From Metabacillus rhizolycopersici (lineage in GTDB: Bacteria; Bacillota; Bacilli; Bacillales; Bacillaceae): a stretch of DNA of 64,000 bases. Shown here piece by piece: positions 1 to 9,203 of this stretch. The stretch's first letter is position 1. Each line of letters begins with the position of its first letter. Where the stretch lies: positions 8,974 to 72,973 of the forward strand of contig NZ_JAIQUM010000019.1 of the NCBI RefSeq assembly GCF_020075705.1, given 5' to 3'. The notes under the pieces are model-generated. The model was not told the DNA's origin. It did no database searches and was given only the letters and a program-made list of their open reading frames with translations. Both the position numbers and the translations under genes were made by a program.

Positions 1-1230
1 GACGTTGATGCTAAAAGAATTAGTGCTAGAATCGAAGAACTTGCTACTTGTTCATCTACATCTGTTGGTGTCACAAGACTACCATTTACTGCGGAAAGTA
101 CAAAAGCAGAAAAACTAGTCGAAGAGTGGATGAAGGCAGCTGGTATGTCAGTAAGAAAAGATAGCCTTAACAATATAATCGGTCGTTATGAAGGAAAAGA
201 TCCTTCAGCTCCAGTCTTAATGATCGGTTCCCATTTAGATAGCGTGATCGAAGCAGGTAAATTTGATGGGATTTTAGGAGTAATAACTGGAATTGAAGTT
301 GTTCAAACTCTTCAAGATAATGGAATTATATTAGACAATCCAATCGAAGTGGTTGGTTTCTGTGATGAGGAAGGAGTAAGATTTCATTCAACTTTCCTTG
401 GAAGTAAGGCAATTGCAGGAACTTTTACTGCTGAAGATTTAGAAAGAGCAGATGAGCAAGGAATAACAATTGCAGAAGCATTAAAAGGAATTGGCATCGC
501 TGACCCTTATGCTTATAAAAACGCTAGTCGTACTCCAGAAGAACTTCTCGCTTATTTAGAACTTCATATCGAACAAGGGCCTGTCCTTGAGAAGAAGAAT
601 GAACCTGTTGGTGTAGTTAGTGGGATTGCTGGTGCTACTAGATTTTCTTTTGAAATTATCGGAAAACCTGGACATGCAGGGACAGTTCCTGTTGCGATTA
701 GACAAGATGCACTTTTAGGTGCAAGTGATCTCATATCTTACATTGAGAAAATTGCCATTCAAAATGAACCATTAGTTGCAACGGTTGGTAAACTCACGGT
801 TGGTCCGGGTGCTAGTAATGTTATACCTGGTCTTGTAACAGGAACGCTAGATATCCGTGATTTAAATGTTGAACGTAAACAAAAAGCTATTGATGCTATT
901 TTAACTGAAAGTAAAAGAGTAGCAGAAGCTAGAGGACTTCAAATTACGTTTGACCAAGTCATGGAAGCCGATCCTGTATACTGTAACGAACAAATGATTA
1001 CATTAATCGAAGAGTCCATTAGTGAGCAAAGTGGAAGCGTTGTCAGACTTGTGAGTGGTGCTGGTCATGATGCAATGGCTATGGCTGATGTAACTAATGT
1101 TGCAATGATTTTCGTTCGTTGTAAAGATGGACTTAGTCATCACCCAGACGAATTCGTTACTGTAGAAGATATGGGCGCCGGAGCTAAAGTTCTATACTCC
1201 ACAGTCATTAAAATAGCTACAAAACAATAA
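1..1230 (+). CDS. allC: Allantoate amidohydrolase (M20/M28-type metal hydrolase), 5' end outside the window
   Basis: The reading frame is open from base 1, so the start codon lies just upstream; 409 residues are visible, close to the usual full length of about 410. The product should hydrolyse allantoate to ureidoglycine, ammonia and CO2 in ureide catabolism, in the cytosol. Visible family signatures are the metal-site segment SHLDSV...KFDGILG, then DEEG, then ELHIEQGPVLE, and a late GAGHDAMAM segment. The same fold includes N-carbamoyl amino acid hydrolases, but allantoinase, allantoin permease and ureidoglycine aminohydrolase genes nearby favour allantoate. A strong terminator follows. Function is inferred from family and context. 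Confidence 0.85.
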   Translation, partial: DVDAKRISARIEELATCSSTSVGVTRLPFTAESTKAEKLVEEWMKAAGMSVRKDSLNNIIGRYEGKDPSAPVLMIGSHLDSVIEAGKFDGILGVITGIEVVQTLQDNGIILDNPIEVVGFCDEEGVRFHSTFLGSKAIAGTFTAEDLERADEQGITIAEALKGIGIADPYAYKNASRTPEELLAYLELHIEQGPVLEKKNEPVGVVSGIAGATRFSFEIIGKPGHAGTVPVAIRQDALLGASDLISYIEKIAIQNEPLVATVGKLTVGPGASNVIPGLVTGTLDIRDLNVERKQKAIDAILTESKRVAEARGLQITFDQVMEADPVYCNEQMITLIEESISEQSGSVVRLVSGAGHDAMAMADVTNVAMIFVRCKDGLSHHPDEFVTVEDMGAGAKVLYSTVIKIATKQ

Positions 1231-1266
1231 CGAATAAGTCAATCTATTAAAAAGAACTTAAATGAA

Positions 1267-1303
1267 AACTTGTGATTCGATTGTTCGAGTCACAAGTTTT
1301 TTC
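1267..1303 (+). terminator. Intrinsic terminator after allC
   Basis: A stem of AACTTGTGA/TCACAAGTT extended by TCGA/TCGA around a four-base loop is followed by a run of T. It should end transcription of the allantoate amidohydrolase gene. Confidence 0.85.
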
Positions 1304-1320
1304 TAACTAGCTAGTTAGAA
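1301..1320. repeat. Perfect 20-bp palindrome
   Basis: TTCTAACTAG is followed immediately by its exact reverse complement, with no spacer. It overlaps the T-run of the allC terminator and lies 160 bases upstream of the next gene. It could be an operator or a second cruciform-forming arm; no known protein site is recognised. Confidence 0.5.
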
Positions 1321-1480
1321 AGATTTGATATGCGTGTGATAGTTAATCGAAAGCATTTAATCGGTGATATAGAACTTATCACTTGGATCATAATAATGTC
1401 TAAAGAAACCTTATTATCAATTAAGGAATAGTAACGAACAATATTTTTAAGAACAGCACTTAATTAAAGGAGGACTTACT

Positions 1481-2353
1481 TTGAAGCTTGCGTTTATTGG
1501 TTTAGGAAATATGGGTTTCCCAATGTCGCGTAATTTAGTAAACGCTGGGTATAGCGTTTATGGTGTAAACAGAAGTAAACAAAGAGAAAACGAGTTTGAG
1601 AAAATAGGTGGGTTTGTCGGTAAAACGATTAAAGAACTCGCTAACGAAATGGATGTCATTATGACATGCTTACCTTTACCGAGCGATGTCGAGGATGTTT
1701 ATCTTGGTGAGGAAGGTTTAATTACACATGGAAGAGAAAATTTAGTGCTAATAGATTTTAGTACGGTCTCACCTAATTTAAATAAAAAGATTAATAATAA
1801 AGCAAAAGTAAAAAAAATTGAGTTTCTTGATGCACCCATAAGTGGAGGCACGATAGGGGCAAACGCTGGAACTCTTAGTATTATGGTTGGCGGAGAAAAG
1901 ACTACATTTGATAAAGTTCTTCCCGTTTTTGATATATTAGGTGAAAATGTTTACCATGTTGGTGATGTAGGTAGTGGTTCAAGTATTAAATTATTAAATC
2001 AATATATGGTAAGTGTGCATTCACAGGCTGTCAGTGAGGCTTTTGTTCTTGCAGAAAAGGCAGGAATCAATTTAGAATTACTACATGAAATTTTAAGCGT
2101 AAGTTATGCGCAAAGTAAAATATTAACGAGACATTATACAGATTTTATTTCTGTCAATAATTATCAGCCTGGATTTGAATTAGGTTTATTACATAAGGAT
2201 GTTACAATTGTAAATGAAATGGCAGAAACGTATAATGTTGATCTAGCTTTAGGGGATAAGGTAGTCACCCAACTTAGTGAAGCGCTTGAAGCGGGTCTTG
2301 GTAAAGAAGATATGTCAGCGATGATTAAGTTAGTGAGGGAAAAAGTAAAATAA
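1481..2353 (+). CDS. NAD(P)-dependent beta-hydroxyacid dehydrogenase, tartronate semialdehyde reductase-like
   Basis: A 290-residue member of the 3-hydroxyisobutyrate/tartronate semialdehyde reductase family. The N-terminus has the Rossmann motif GLGNMG; the substrate-binding signature DAPISGG is near residue 117, and the catalytic lysine is K170 in the segment GSGSSIKLLNQ. The TTG start at 1481 is preceded by AAAGGAGGA. In ureide pathways glyoxylate can be converted to tartronate semialdehyde and then reduced to glycerate, and the position beside allC fits that role. No glyoxylate carboligase is in the window, so 3-hydroxyisobutyrate or a related acid remains a possible substrate. Confidence 0.75.
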   Translation: MKLAFIGLGNMGFPMSRNLVNAGYSVYGVNRSKQRENEFEKIGGFVGKTIKELANEMDVIMTCLPLPSDVEDVYLGEEGLITHGRENLVLIDFSTVSPNLNKKINNKAKVKKIEFLDAPISGGTIGANAGTLSIMVGGEKTTFDKVLPVFDILGENVYHVGDVGSGSSIKLLNQYMVSVHSQAVSEAFVLAEKAGINLELLHEILSVSYAQSKILTRHYTDFISVNNYQPGFELGLLHKDVTIVNEMAETYNVDLALGDKVVTQLSEALEAGLGKEDMSAMIKLVREKVK

Positions 2354-2456
2354 GCTTACAAGAATATTAGTCATACAATAGATGAAATGTCAGAAGCATC
2401 CGTTCTCACCTAAAACCGAAAAGCTATTACAAAAATATTGATAGGAAAGATCCAAT

Positions 2457-5213
2457 ATGAAATTTAGAACAAAATTATATTTAGGTTTTGGCTTTTTTCT
2501 CGCCTTATTTATTGTCCTCTTACTCATTCTTATTATGATGATGAGTCAAATTAATCAAAATATGACTAATACAGTCAAAAACTATGAATACTCAAAGCTA
2601 GCTAATACAATTCAAAATTCAGTATATATTAATAGTAGGGAAACTAGGGGCCTCATTGCTAATCCACCTGAAAAACTCAGAAAATCATTTCAAGAACGAA
2701 AGGATAAAGCTTTAGCGGATGCTGAAATTGCCATTAAGTCTCTGCTGCAAATAGATAATCGTGAAGAATCTCAGAAATTAGCAAATGAACTTTTAACATT
2801 ATTAAATAGTTTACGTGAAATTGAGGCTGAAATAAGCCAGCTTAATAGTGAGGGGAAACACCAAGAAGCAATGGAGTTATTTTGGTTCGATAGCTGGAAT
2901 ATTATTGATGCAATGGACAAAGCTGCAGGTGATTTGCAGAAAATACAAGAAAAATCAGTTGAAACGGAATTAAAACGATCAAGCGATACTTATAACTTAG
3001 CTGTAATATTAATAGTTGTTTATGCGATTATTGGCTTTTTAGCTTTTATTTTCCTGTTGATATGGATAATGAGAAGTATGACAAAAAATTTAAATCATGT
3101 AACATCAATCATGACTTCGGTTACATTTGAAAGTGCCGAAAAGTTACCAAGGATAGAAGTGAAGAGTAAAGATGAAATTGGTGCGATTTCTGTAGCTTAT
3201 AATAGGATGGCACAAGAGATCGAAGAATATACAAAAAAAGAAAAAGAATTAAAAAATAATGCAGAAGAACAGAGTTGGTTGCAAACTAGAATTGCCAAGA
3301 TTGCAACGATGTATTCCGGAATAGATCAGTTAGAACAGCTTGCACAGAAGTTAATTACAAAGCTAGCGCCAATGGTTGGTGCTAAATTTGGAATTTTTTA
3401 TCTTAAGAAGAGAAGTGGGGATGGAGAACGTTTTGAAAAGCTAGCGTCCTATGCAGACAACAATCAGAACATTGGGAAACAAAGCTTTAAATACGGAGAA
3501 GGAATTGTTGGTCAATGTGCGTTAGAAAATAAATTAATACAGATTAAGGAAGTACCACATAATTATATTAAGATTACTTCTGGTTTAGGTGATGCAGTTC
3601 CAAATTATATTTTAACAATTCCCGTATCTTATGAAGGGGAAGTTCTCGCTGTGATTGAGCTCGCTTCTTTTCATTCTTTTACTGAATTGGAACAAGCTTT
3701 ATTAAAAGAAGTTATTGGAAATATAGGTATTAATATACAAAGTATCATAAGACAGAATCAAGTGAAAATGCTACTATTAGAATCTCAGTCTTTAACTGAA
3801 GAACTGCAAGCTCAATCAGAAGAGCTTAATGTGCAGCAAGAGGAATTAAGAATTGTAAATGAACAATTGGAAAAACAGTATGAACAGTCTGAGCAAAAAA
3901 CGAAAGAGTTAGAAAAAATAAAAAAAATACTTGAAGAAAAAGCAAATCAACTTTCACTTAGCTCAAAATATAAATCGGAATTCCTTGCTAATATGTCTCA
4001 TGAACTAAGGACGCCGCTTAATAGCTTACTCATTTTAGCGCAAATATTAGCCAAAAACTCAGAAAATAATTTAACCCAAACACAAATGAAATATGCTAAA
4101 ACGATTTATTCTTCTGGCAATGATCTATTACATTTAATTAATGACATTTTAGATCTAGCAAAAGTTGAGGCTGGGAAAATGGAAGTTTATTATGCTAAAG
4201 TACAAATAGATGAAATTATAAGATTTGTGGAAGAACAATTTAACCATGTTGCACAACAAAAAGGAATTGAGTTTAAGATTGAGTTACAATCTCATTTATC
4301 ATCATTTATTTGGACGGATAAACAACGTCTACAGCAAATTTTAATGAATTTATTATCAAATGCCTTCAAATTTACAGAGAAAGGCGAAGTCTCTTTATTT
4401 ATTGGAAGCGAAAAGAGTAATGTCATTGCTGAAAAACAGGTGGATGATGTTGTTACTTTTTCTGTTAAAGATTCAGGAGTGGGGATTTCAATAGAAAACC
4501 AGCCTACAATATTTGAGGCTTTCAATCAGGCCGATGGAACTACTAGTCGAAAATATGGTGGCACAGGTTTAGGTCTGTCAATTAGTAGAGAAATTGCCCG
4601 TTTGTTGGATGGAGAAATTAAAGTAAGCAGTAGTAAGGGAATAGGAAGCACATTTACTTTATATGTACCTAGTCAAGAACCTCGGATAGAGAAAGAGATT
4701 TATAATGCGTTAAATGAAGTAGCTGTTGGTGTTTCGACCGAAAGTGACATACTCTCTGATAAAAACGAACTTGGAAAAGATTATTATGAAGCATATGTAG
4801 AGCATTTTGATTCGGAAATGCCGCTCAAAGGTAAAAAAGTTCTAGTTGTAGATGATGATATACGTAATATATTTGCCATTACTACAGCTTTAGAGAGCCG
4901 TGAAGTCGAGGTTGATTTTGCGGAAAATGGTAAAGAGGGGATTCAAAAGCTAATCGAGAACCCGACAATTGATCTCATATTAATGGATATTATGATGCCA
5001 GAGATGGATGGACTTCAGGCGATTAATGAGATACGAAAAATGGAAGAGTTTAAGGATATCCCGATCATAGTACTTACAGCTAAGGCGATGAAAGATGATA
5101 GTAGACAATCTATTGAAGCTGGTGCATCTGACTATATTAGTAAACCGGTGAACATAGAGCAGCTATTCTCGGTAATGAGGGTCTGGCTTTATCCCAGATT
5201 AAATAAAAGGTAG
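2457..5213 (+). CDS. Hybrid sensor histidine kinase (HAMP-GAF-HisKA-HATPase-receiver)
   Basis: A 918-residue membrane sensor. The first membrane segment spans about residues 6-28 and the second about 179-204, bracketing an extracytoplasmic four-helix-type sensor. Then come HAMP (about 205-255), a GAF domain (about 280-435), a glutamine-rich coiled coil, a HisKA dimerisation domain with the phospho-accepting histidine H515 in the MSHELRTPLN motif, an ATPase domain with the GGTGLGLSI box, and a C-terminal receiver with phospho-acceptor D844 (LMDIMMPEMDG). No separate response regulator or output domain lies nearby, so the partner is unknown. It sits between two ureide-pathway segments, and a ligand from that pathway is only a guess. 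The start is ATG with a weak AGGAAAG site. Confidence 0.85.
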   Translation: MKFRTKLYLGFGFFLALFIVLLLILIMMMSQINQNMTNTVKNYEYSKLANTIQNSVYINSRETRGLIANPPEKLRKSFQERKDKALADAEIAIKSLLQIDNREESQKLANELLTLLNSLREIEAEISQLNSEGKHQEAMELFWFDSWNIIDAMDKAAGDLQKIQEKSVETELKRSSDTYNLAVILIVVYAIIGFLAFIFLLIWIMRSMTKNLNHVTSIMTSVTFESAEKLPRIEVKSKDEIGAISVAYNRMAQEIEEYTKKEKELKNNAEEQSWLQTRIAKIATMYSGIDQLEQLAQKLITKLAPMVGAKFGIFYLKKRSGDGERFEKLASYADNNQNIGKQSFKYGEGIVGQCALENKLIQIKEVPHNYIKITSGLGDAVPNYILTIPVSYEGEVLAVIELASFHSFTELEQALLKEVIGNIGINIQSIIRQNQVKMLLLESQSLTEELQAQSEELNVQQEELRIVNEQLEKQYEQSEQKTKELEKIKKILEEKANQLSLSSKYKSEFLANMSHELRTPLNSLLILAQILAKNSENNLTQTQMKYAKTIYSSGNDLLHLINDILDLAKVEAGKMEVYYAKVQIDEIIRFVEEQFNHVAQQKGIEFKIELQSHLSSFIWTDKQRLQQILMNLLSNAFKFTEKGEVSLFIGSEKSNVIAEKQVDDVVTFSVKDSGVGISIENQPTIFEAFNQADGTTSRKYGGTGLGLSISREIARLLDGEIKVSSSKGIGSTFTLYVPSQEPRIEKEIYNALNEVAVGVSTESDILSDKNELGKDYYEAYVEHFDSEMPLKGKKVLVVDDDIRNIFAITTALESREVEVDFAENGKEGIQKLIENPTIDLILMDIMMPEMDGLQAINEIRKMEEFKDIPIIVLTAKAMKDDSRQSIEAGASDYISKPVNIEQLFSVMRVWLYPRLNKR

Positions 5214-5308
5214 TAAACGCTTATTTTAAAGAAACGAAGAGGAATATGTGATTTAGATTAAACTTGAACAATTATACACATGTTTACATGTCCTCTAAGT
5301 AATTTTGT

Positions 5309-5356
5309 AAGGGCTGTCCCATAAGTCAACTTAAGTGACTTATGGGACAGCCCTTT
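5309..5356. terminator. Long bidirectional hairpin between sensor kinase and pucR
   Basis: A perfect 20-bp stem (AAGGGCTGTCCCATAAGTCA and its reverse complement) surrounds a 7-base loop. It lies between two converging genes and can terminate both, with T-rich flanks on each side. Confidence 0.8.
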
Positions 5357-5365
5357 CTTATGCTA

Positions 5366-5430
5366 TAGGAGACTACTGTGGATAAGTGCACGACATCAAG
5401 CGCGCTTTTTTTGATTAAAACGCTGCACCT
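5366..5430. repeat. Family A intergenic repeat, truncated copy (A1)
   Basis: Begins with the family word ctgtggataagtgcacgacatc and continues for only a short GC-rich tail before reaching the 3' end of pucR. It contains a perfect DnaA-box match, TGTGGATAA, at 5377-5385 (TTATCCACA on the other strand). Other copies are near 19500, 27920, 36330, 36400, 39590 and 53760. Confidence 0.65.
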
Positions 5431-7079
5431 TAAGTGAACGTTGAACGTAAAAGTAAAGCAATGCGTAAATGAAGTGTGTTTTGTGAATCATGAACGGAAT
5501 AATTTAAAATGTCCTCACATTTTGCAATTCGATATTTGACAGTATTACGATGAACATACAATTTCCTGGCAGTAATCGCAATTTCACAATTGTTATCCAA
5601 ATATACAAATAATGTATTTACTAAGTCTTCATCATCTCTACTTTTAGGGTATGCCAGTGAGCGCAATGTATTTTCATAAAACTTCCGAAGATCTTTTTCG
5701 GGAATTAATCGCATCAGTTCTTTTAATTGCTTTGTTTCGTAAAAGTTTATGAATTTGTTTTGGAACAATGTTTCACCTTGTTTCCATGCATTCACTGCTT
5801 CTTCGTAAGTAATCGGAATATAGGTAATGTCATTAAATACGTTGCCGACACCAAATGAAAGTGAAATTTTTAAATGTGAACAAGCTTCATTCTGAAATTC
5901 CTTTAGTCTTTCTTCTATTATGCTTTTAATAGGGTCATCAATATTCGTAGGTAATTGCATTAATATGACAAAATAAGCATCCTTCATAAAGACGATGTTT
6001 TTTGTATCTATTTTTAAAAATGATTTTTTAAAGAATTTATATAAATAATCGTATAAACTTTTCATAAAATCTGTACTTTTCTGTAAATCTTCTTGCTCAT
6101 CATTATCAATTTTACATACAATGCAAACATATTTCAGATTGTCGATTAGGCCATGTTGCTTTCCCCTAAGAATCATTTCCTGCTTAGTAGCAATGTTTCC
6201 ATCAACTAGGGAAGAAAAAAAGTTATTTTGTAGCAAACGACTGTTTTCTTTAATCGCTTCATTTTTAAGTAGCGTGAATGAAATGATTGTTGATGCTTGC
6301 TCTATAGCTATTTGTGAAGAAGGATATGCAAGCTTTTCAGGGGAAAAAATAACTAATAAGTATGGATATTGATACATTGTTTTTACTTCGAACATTTTTA
6401 TCGAAATACTTGAATAGTGTGAATTCTGGATGTCGAGTGTTAGTTCACTTTTTTTATGGTAGTTACCAATATCACTTTTAAGGTGCTCCGCAACATTTTC
6501 CATTGCCATTTTCATCGTCTCCGTACGGAAATGGTGGGAAAAGGAAGTAATATCTCCAATAGGATCAAGTAGAAGAACTGGACATTTTAATAAAGATCCA
6601 AGGTTTTCGATTAAAGAATGTAAGCTGTAGCCTTTTATCATCATATTAGTAAATTTCTTGTGCACATGGATCGCATAATATAATTCTTCAATCTTATTAT
6701 CCCATAGGAAGCTTAATAATTGGTGAGCAACCATACCTAATGTTAGCGACGCTGGAATTTGGATAATTGGAAAATTTAGCGAATTAGCTAAGTCAATTAC
6801 TTCTTGCGGAATTTTATCAATAAACCTTTTTAGTTTTATAGCAATACCTGCACAGGAGCGTTCATTAATTTGTGAAATAAGATTACATAATGTACGAGGG
6901 TCGTCTTTAAAGGCATACCCTGTTGTTAATAATAGGGAGTTCTCAGCCAAAAAATGACTAACATCAGGTGTTTCTGAAATCTCTATTGACTCTACTTCTC
7001 TAGTAAGTCCGGCATGACCAGCAATAATTTTTGCTTCTTGTAATACATCCACGATAAATAAATCTTCAACTTTTTTCAT
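5430..7079 (-). CDS. pucR: PucR family purine-catabolism transcriptional regulator
   Basis: A 549-residue protein with an N-terminal PucR-type sensory domain (DVLQEAKIIAGHAGL onward), a central GGDEF-like/CdaR region, and a C-terminal HTH_30 helix-turn-helix (ARKLYVHRNTVKYRI). In B. subtilis PucR controls the purine and allantoin utilisation genes. Here it is divergent from the allantoin permease gene, so autoregulation and activation of the ureide genes are likely. Of two adjacent ATG codons I chose the second (7079), because GAGGTG is better spaced from it. The ligand is not visible from sequence; allantoin-pathway intermediates are the established effectors for the family. Confidence 0.88.
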   Translation of the reverse strand: MKKVEDLFIVDVLQEAKIIAGHAGLTREVESIEISETPDVSHFLAENSLLLTTGYAFKDDPRTLCNLISQINERSCAGIAIKLKRFIDKIPQEVIDLANSLNFPIIQIPASLTLGMVAHQLLSFLWDNKIEELYYAIHVHKKFTNMMIKGYSLHSLIENLGSLLKCPVLLLDPIGDITSFSHHFRTETMKMAMENVAEHLKSDIGNYHKKSELTLDIQNSHYSSISIKMFEVKTMYQYPYLLVIFSPEKLAYPSSQIAIEQASTIISFTLLKNEAIKENSRLLQNNFFSSLVDGNIATKQEMILRGKQHGLIDNLKYVCIVCKIDNDEQEDLQKSTDFMKSLYDYLYKFFKKSFLKIDTKNIVFMKDAYFVILMQLPTNIDDPIKSIIEERLKEFQNEACSHLKISLSFGVGNVFNDITYIPITYEEAVNAWKQGETLFQNKFINFYETKQLKELMRLIPEKDLRKFYENTLRSLAYPKSRDDEDLVNTLFVYLDNNCEIAITARKLYVHRNTVKYRIAKCEDILNYSVHDSQNTLHLRIALLLRSTFT

Positions 7080-7580
7080 CATACACCTCTATATCAATCT
7101 TTTAGCCATTTTATTTTACGACCTAGGTACGAGTAATTAAATGTACTATTTAGACAAAAAATCAAATGTAAATTAGTTATTTTGAATAATGATTTTGGGA
7201 AGAAATTCATATAAAATCAATTGTATAAATAAAGAATCTTTAATGAAACTATTTTTAATAAAATTTTAGAACTTAATTAAGGAGATGCTTATGGATATGG
7301 GAATTTTTGCCGTTAAAAGAGTAGTTATTAAAAAAATGTAGGGGGTGGTATGTAATAGAAAATATGGTATATTATTAAAAATAAATTAACTTTTGTACTG
7401 CGCAAAAAGTTATTTATATATAATTATACCAAAAATGAAAACGAATACAACCCATGTATTTACATGCGGAAATTGTGGAGCATCCTTTGATCTTACATAT
7501 CTTAATAATCACACTTTCTGTTTTTTCTTGTTTAATAGTAAGCGCTATTATTTGTGTGTTTTTAATGAGGAGGAAACAAC
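7080..7580. other. Divergent pucR/permease control region
   Basis: A 500-base AT-rich stretch between two divergent genes. I see no riboswitch and no clear PucR box. It holds a 16-codon reading frame (7291-7341) with a well-placed AAGGAG site, and a longer frame starting at 7393 with a CxxC fragment that overlaps the permease start. Neither is convincing as a gene. Confidence 0.5.
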
Positions 7581-9035
7581 TTGGATTATACTAAACAAAA
7601 GTTAGAATTTAGTAAAGACCTATTGCCAACAAAACCTGAAGAAAGAGAATGGAAAGTTGGTAATTATTTTTCTATTTGGATGGGCTCTGTTCACAATATT
7701 CCTACTTATGTTACAATCGGCGGCTTTTTTGCGCTTGGACTATCAGTTTGGCAGGTGTTCTGGGCGATTGTGACAGCGTCTATTATTCTTGCAATTTTCA
7801 TGGTATTAAACGGACATGCAGGTGCCAAATATGGCATACCATTTTCAATACTATTAAGGACATCTTATGGCGTAAAAGGAGCATTATTGCCAGGTATTTT
7901 ACGTGGATGTATTGCAGCAATCATGTGGTTTGGTTTTCAAACTTACGCAGGTAGTATTGCCTTTACTGTTTTAATTGGGAAGCTTTGGCCTGGCTATTTA
8001 GAACTAGGTGGAGGATGGAATCTCTTCGGTCTAAATCTTCCAGGACTAATTTCATTTGGATTATTTTGGGGATTGAATGTGCTATTTATATACGGAGGAA
8101 TATCTGCACTTGGTAAATTTTTGAAAGTGTTATCACCTCTAGTTTATTTAGTTTTTGGTGGAATGGCAATCTGGGCAATTAACATGGCAGGGGGAATTAC
8201 TCCAATTCTTCAATATACGCCTAAAGGGATTGAAGGAAATAGTATCATTATTTTCCTTGGATGTGTAAGTGTAATATTAGCAACATGGGCTTCCCCTATT
8301 GTAAATGTATCTGATTTTACAAGAGAGGCTAGATCGCAAAGTGATCAGGCGAAAGGACAAATATTGGGACTTATCTTTACATATTTATTATTTGCGTTTA
8401 CAAGTATTTCGCTTATCGTTGGTTCAGAAATTGCATTGGGCACACCAATATGGAATGTATTGGATGTAATCGAACAATTTGATAGTAAATTTGTCATTGC
8501 CATTTCAGTATTAACTATTTGTTTAACATCATTATCTGTGAATATTACAGGGAATATTATTCCAGCTGGTTATCAATTATCAGCGCTGTTCCCGAAAAAA
8601 CTTACATTTAAAACAGGTGCCCTTGTTGCGGCAGTACTTGGAGTTATGATTATGCCGTGGAAGTTAATGGAAAACCCTACTAGTATTTTTATCTTTTTAA
8701 ATATTATTGGAGGTCTACTGGGTCCTGTATCTGGAGTCATGCTTGCTCATTACTATGTTATTGAGAAAAAAGAGCTTAATATGAAAGCGTTGTATTCGAT
8801 TGGTGGACAGTATACATATAATAATGGCTTTCATATTCCAGCTATAGTTGCCACTATTATTGCAGGAGCCTTTAGTTTAATAGGCCAGTTTGTACATACC
8901 CTAAAACCAGTATATGAATTATCCTTTTTTTCAGGTACAATACTCGCATTTATAGTATATATTGTTCTTGTTAAGAATCGGTTATTCGTTTCTAAAAAAG
9001 AGCAGGAGCAGCAAGATTTACTTAAAGAGGCCTAG
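7581..9035 (+). CDS. pucI: Allantoin permease, NCS1 family
   Basis: A 484-residue, roughly 12-helix membrane transporter of the nucleobase:cation symporter-1 family. The early signature IWMGSVHNIPTY, the LNGHAGAKYGIPF segment and the SPIVNVSDFTR segment are typical of the allantoin/PucI branch. The start is TTG at 7581, with GAGGAGG placed ideally upstream. It should import allantoin with a cation, supplying the allantoinase encoded next. It is divergent from pucR and separated from allantoinase by 168 bases containing a strong hairpin. A hydantoin or other purine substrate is possible, but context favours allantoin. Confidence 0.88.
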   Translation: MDYTKQKLEFSKDLLPTKPEEREWKVGNYFSIWMGSVHNIPTYVTIGGFFALGLSVWQVFWAIVTASIILAIFMVLNGHAGAKYGIPFSILLRTSYGVKGALLPGILRGCIAAIMWFGFQTYAGSIAFTVLIGKLWPGYLELGGGWNLFGLNLPGLISFGLFWGLNVLFIYGGISALGKFLKVLSPLVYLVFGGMAIWAINMAGGITPILQYTPKGIEGNSIIIFLGCVSVILATWASPIVNVSDFTREARSQSDQAKGQILGLIFTYLLFAFTSISLIVGSEIALGTPIWNVLDVIEQFDSKFVIAISVLTICLTSLSVNITGNIIPAGYQLSALFPKKLTFKTGALVAAVLGVMIMPWKLMENPTSIFIFLNIIGGLLGPVSGVMLAHYYVIEKKELNMKALYSIGGQYTYNNGFHIPAIVATIIAGAFSLIGQFVHTLKPVYELSFFSGTILAFIVYIVLVKNRLFVSKKEQEQQDLLKEA

Positions 9036-9105
9036 GTTAAGTCCTTGCAATACAATTTAAAAAATACTAAATTTTGTATTTCTATAATGAAAAGTTCAAG
9101 AATGT

Positions 9106-9119
9106 TGAAAGCGTTTTAA
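9106..9119 (+). promoter_or_regulatory. Candidate catabolite-responsive (cre-like) site upstream of allantoinase
   Basis: TGAAAGCGTTTTAA matches the CcpA cre pattern except at the penultimate conserved C. A TATAAT hexamer lies just upstream (9083-9088). Carbon catabolite repression of the allantoinase gene is a reasonable guess, not demonstrated. Confidence 0.35.
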
Positions 9120-9131
9120 AAATTTGATCTA

Positions 9132-9172
9132 AAATTTCTGATTTTTCCCCCATTAAGAAAAATCAGAAATTT
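9132..9172 (+). promoter_or_regulatory. Strong hairpin between permease and allantoinase
   Basis: A perfect 15-bp inverted repeat (AAATTTCTGATTTTT and complement) around a CCCCCATTAAG loop. No U-run follows, so it is more likely an mRNA processing, stability or partial termination element than a classic terminator. Confidence 0.6.
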
Positions 9173-9203
9173 CAACTATGATATTAATATTAGGAGGTAA
9201 TTT

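Noticed and set aside
7393..7605. 70-residue frame with CGNCGASF fragment before the allantoin permease
   Set aside because: It overlaps the permease ribosome site and start, has no convincing ribosome site itself, and has only one CxxC pair.
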